A stretch of 10,862 nucleotides of DNA from Bacteroidales bacterium (GTDB taxonomy: Bacteria > Bacteroidota > Bacteroidia > Bacteroidales > JAAUTT01): positions 1 to 10,862 of the forward strand of contig JAAUTT010000072.1 in NCBI GenBank assembly GCA_012031335.1, written 5' to 3'. The notes below the pieces were generated by a model. That model saw nothing but the letters and a program-made list of their open reading frames with translations. It ran no database searches and was not told the origin of the DNA. Numbering within the stretch: the stretch's first letter is position 1; each line of letters begins with the position of its first letter. Position numbers and translations under genes: made by a program. Shown here one piece after another: positions 9,601 to 10,862 of this stretch.

Positions 9601-10862
9601 GCTCACCTGAGTAATCTGAAGGCCGGTATCTATTCCTTCCGGGCAGTTGACAATGTGGGATGTAAAAACGATACTACCATAAAAATAATCAACATCCACA
9701 ATGACCCTAAAATAAAGATAGACATCCTGGATTCCCTTGCCTGCGAAACCGCTCATACGGAATTATAAAAGTATCGGCAACCCAAAAGCAACCGACTGGT
9801 AATTTCAGCTTTATTCTTGGATCCCAACACAAAGGAGATTCTTTGGCAGTACATTTTCGCGAATTAGCGGTGCGGTCAGGAGCAAACAAGTACCACCTGA
9901 ATGTTACGGATAAGAATGGCTGCGGTACCGATACCAGTTTTCAGTTTTTACCCATTGCGAATCCGGTTAAAATTGTAAAGCACACCCTTATCCCGGCCAG
10001 CTGCATACGAGCAGCCAATGCCGGCATAAGTCTGGAAGCAGGAGGCAGCCTTCCCGATCCGGGATACTATTATGTATTAAACGGTTCACATATACAAAAA
10101 GGCGGTATACAGGCATATACCAATCAAAGTGTTGGCGGCATCAATAAAATTATTCTGTACGACAGGTTTGGCTGTGCCGACAGTCTCCCCTTGTTTAGTT
10201 TTCCCGTGCGAAATGATAGTCTCAATATAGAGCTGGTAAGTCTTATCCATCCGGCATGTCCGGGAGAGCCAACAGGATCCATAACTGTCAGAGCCCTTAA
10301 TGGAAAAGCTTTTGCCGATGGTTTTGATTATGATATATACAGAAATGGAAGTGAGCAAATATACCGCTCGGAGCGAGCCATACATGTACCAGCCTTATTA
10401 AATTTACCAGCAGGAGCATACACCGTTGAAGTAACCGACAGCGACCACTTGCCGGGCCCGGACTGTTGTCCAAACCCTTACCGATCCCGATACGATAACC
10501 CTGTTTGTTGATCCCGGGTATGTGGCAGCCAAGGGAACATCAACAGGATGGATCAATGCAAGAGCAGGCGGAGGAAACGGGAAATATCTGATAGAGTGGT
10601 ATTCAGGCGGAATTATTGCGGAAGCCGGCAAAATTTCAGCAGATACCACAACCCTATTCTCGGGCATAAAAGCTATTCCGGCCGGAGAATACCTTATCCG
10701 GGTTAAGGATACCGCCTCCTGTCGTTTTTGGGCAACAGAGTGGCTGGAGAAGAAAGTTACGGTACCCGAACCTGCAAAATCCCTTGAGCTGCGACTTAAG
10801 AACAAACGTCAGGTTAGTTGTTACGGTAAGAGCGATGGCTCATTTGTGTTCGAAGGATCGGG
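6679..10862 (+). CDS. SprB-repeat surface protein, 5' part (frame disruptions; continues past right edge)
   Basis: ATG 6679 lies 10 bases after gene 2 and begins a signal peptide (MKKIFSIVFLIQITISLSFA, cut before QTV). After frame repair about 1,395 residues lie in the window and the gene is still open at the end. Residues about 21-496 form an N-terminal region I cannot assign; it includes a CNCSG motif and a first repeat-like end (ITIKDNNGC). From about 497 there are at least ten SprB-like repeats of 81-99 residues. Each typically has a Cys-x-G-like opening, a GG or PYTY turn, and an ending of the type YTVxVxDxxGC. SprB repeats (Pfam SprB family) are named after the Flavobacterium johnsoniae gliding adhesin, a T9SS cargo on the cell surface. 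By analogy this is a long filamentous surface protein or adhesin. The family name does not prove orthology to sprB or gliding. Five single-base disruptions lie between 9027 and 10440. The C-terminus, with any sorting domain, is outside the window. Confidence 0.87.
9027..9131 (+). other. Cluster of three single-base deletions (gene 3)
   Basis: Frame 1 stops at TAA 9031-9033. Adding a T at 9027 gives PPYTYSLTGP. Adding a G to the GGG at 9099-9101 gives FPNGDYAITVYD. Adding a G to the GG at 9130-9131 gives DLQGCSASGAVEI. The three together restore frame 1 and one standard SprB-like repeat with its closing cysteine. The natural open frame beginning at 9067 is therefore not a separate gene. Confidence 0.82.
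9757..9768 (+). other. Single-base deletion with premature TAA (gene 3)
   Basis: Frame 1 reads ACG GAA TTA TAA and stops at 9768. One extra G at 9759-9760 gives ACG GGA ATT ATA AAA (CETAHTGIIKVSA), which parallels CEAVHNGIIHTEV of an earlier repeat, and the frame runs on to about 10440. The open frame that seems to start at TTG 9843 is a continuation of the same gene. Confidence 0.82.
10437..10443 (+). other. Single-base insertion (gene 3)
   Basis: Frame 3 would run on as VTDSDHLPGP and stop at TGA 10509-10511. Removing one base, most simply the A at 10440, gives VEVTDATTCRARTVV, the expected repeat ending with its cysteine, and returns to frame 1, which is open to the window edge (TLTDPDTITLFV onward). 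Unlike most of the others, this site is not in a homopolymer. Confidence 0.75.

Larger units (their letters stand above)
8167..10862 (+). repeat. Tandem SprB-like repeats in gene 3 (ten complete, one partial)
   Basis: Divergent protein-level repeats begin near 8167, 8449, 8693, 8938, 9205, 9460, 9727, 9985, 10240, 10516 and 10813. Opening motifs include VNCNGLKNGSVKI, ATCGQADNGSFSL, VSCEAVHNGIIHT, TACPGVASGKIEG, HPACPGEPTGSIT and VSCYGKSDGSFVF. Closing motifs include LEDSTGC, IRDANLC, VWDGNNC, VKDIHGC, AVDNVGC, VTDKNGC, LYDRFGC and VKDTASC. Nearly every unit has one cysteine near its start and one near its end. DNA identity between units is low, so these are old duplications and not a recent tandem expansion. 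Confidence 0.82.

Noticed and set aside
9067..9768. Separate 233-residue gene starting at 9067
   Set aside because: Its first residues are out-of-frame noise, there is no signal peptide, and the body continues the repeats of gene 3 once missing bases are restored.
9843..10511. Separate 222-residue gene starting at TTG 9843
   Set aside because: It begins mid-repeat and its last residues after VEVTD are out of frame; it is a segment of gene 3.
10404..10805. 133-residue minus-strand open frame near the right edge
   Set aside because: It lies opposite frame-1 SprB-repeat coding sequence with a clear family pattern, so it is a shadow frame.

Overview
The window looks like chromosomal DNA of a member of the Bacteroidota. 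It is AT-leaning, its genes start without clear Shine-Dalgarno sequences, and it encodes very large exported proteins, one of which carries SprB-type repeats, a family typical of gliding and type IX secretion (T9SS) Bacteroidota. I cannot place it to genus.

Layout. Bases 1-179 are a non-coding, AT-rich leader with one palindrome. Three plus-strand genes then follow with almost no space between them. Gene 1 (180-4631) is an intact 1,483-residue exported protein of unknown function. Gene 2 (from 4615, overlapping gene 1 by 17 bases, to 6668) is an exported protein built mainly of fibronectin type III (FN3) domains. Gene 3 starts 10 bases later at 6679 and runs off the right edge at 10862. It has a signal peptide, a roughly 475-residue unassigned region, and then at least ten SprB-like repeats. 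No tRNA, rRNA, CRISPR array, insertion sequence or convincing minus-strand gene is visible.

How the genes may work together. Tight packing and three signal peptides suggest one operon for a co-exported cell-surface assembly. By analogy with SprB of Flavobacterium, gene 3 could be a long filamentous adhesin, with the FN3 protein and the gene 1 product as partner or scaffold proteins. This is inference. No secretion component (PorP/SprF-like) and no T9SS C-terminal sorting domain lies inside the window.

Important caveat. Genes 2 and 3 are interrupted by seven single-base frame disruptions: extra bases in a T6 run (4910-4915), in a C6 run (6119-6124) and near 10440, and missing bases near 9027, 9101, 9130 and 9759. 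Restoring one base at each rebuilds continuous, family-consistent protein. Gene 1, 4.4 kb long, has none. Most sites lie in runs of identical bases, so sequencing or assembly error is the simplest explanation. Recent pseudogenization or homopolymer phase switching are alternatives. The annotation treats both as single genes with frame errors.
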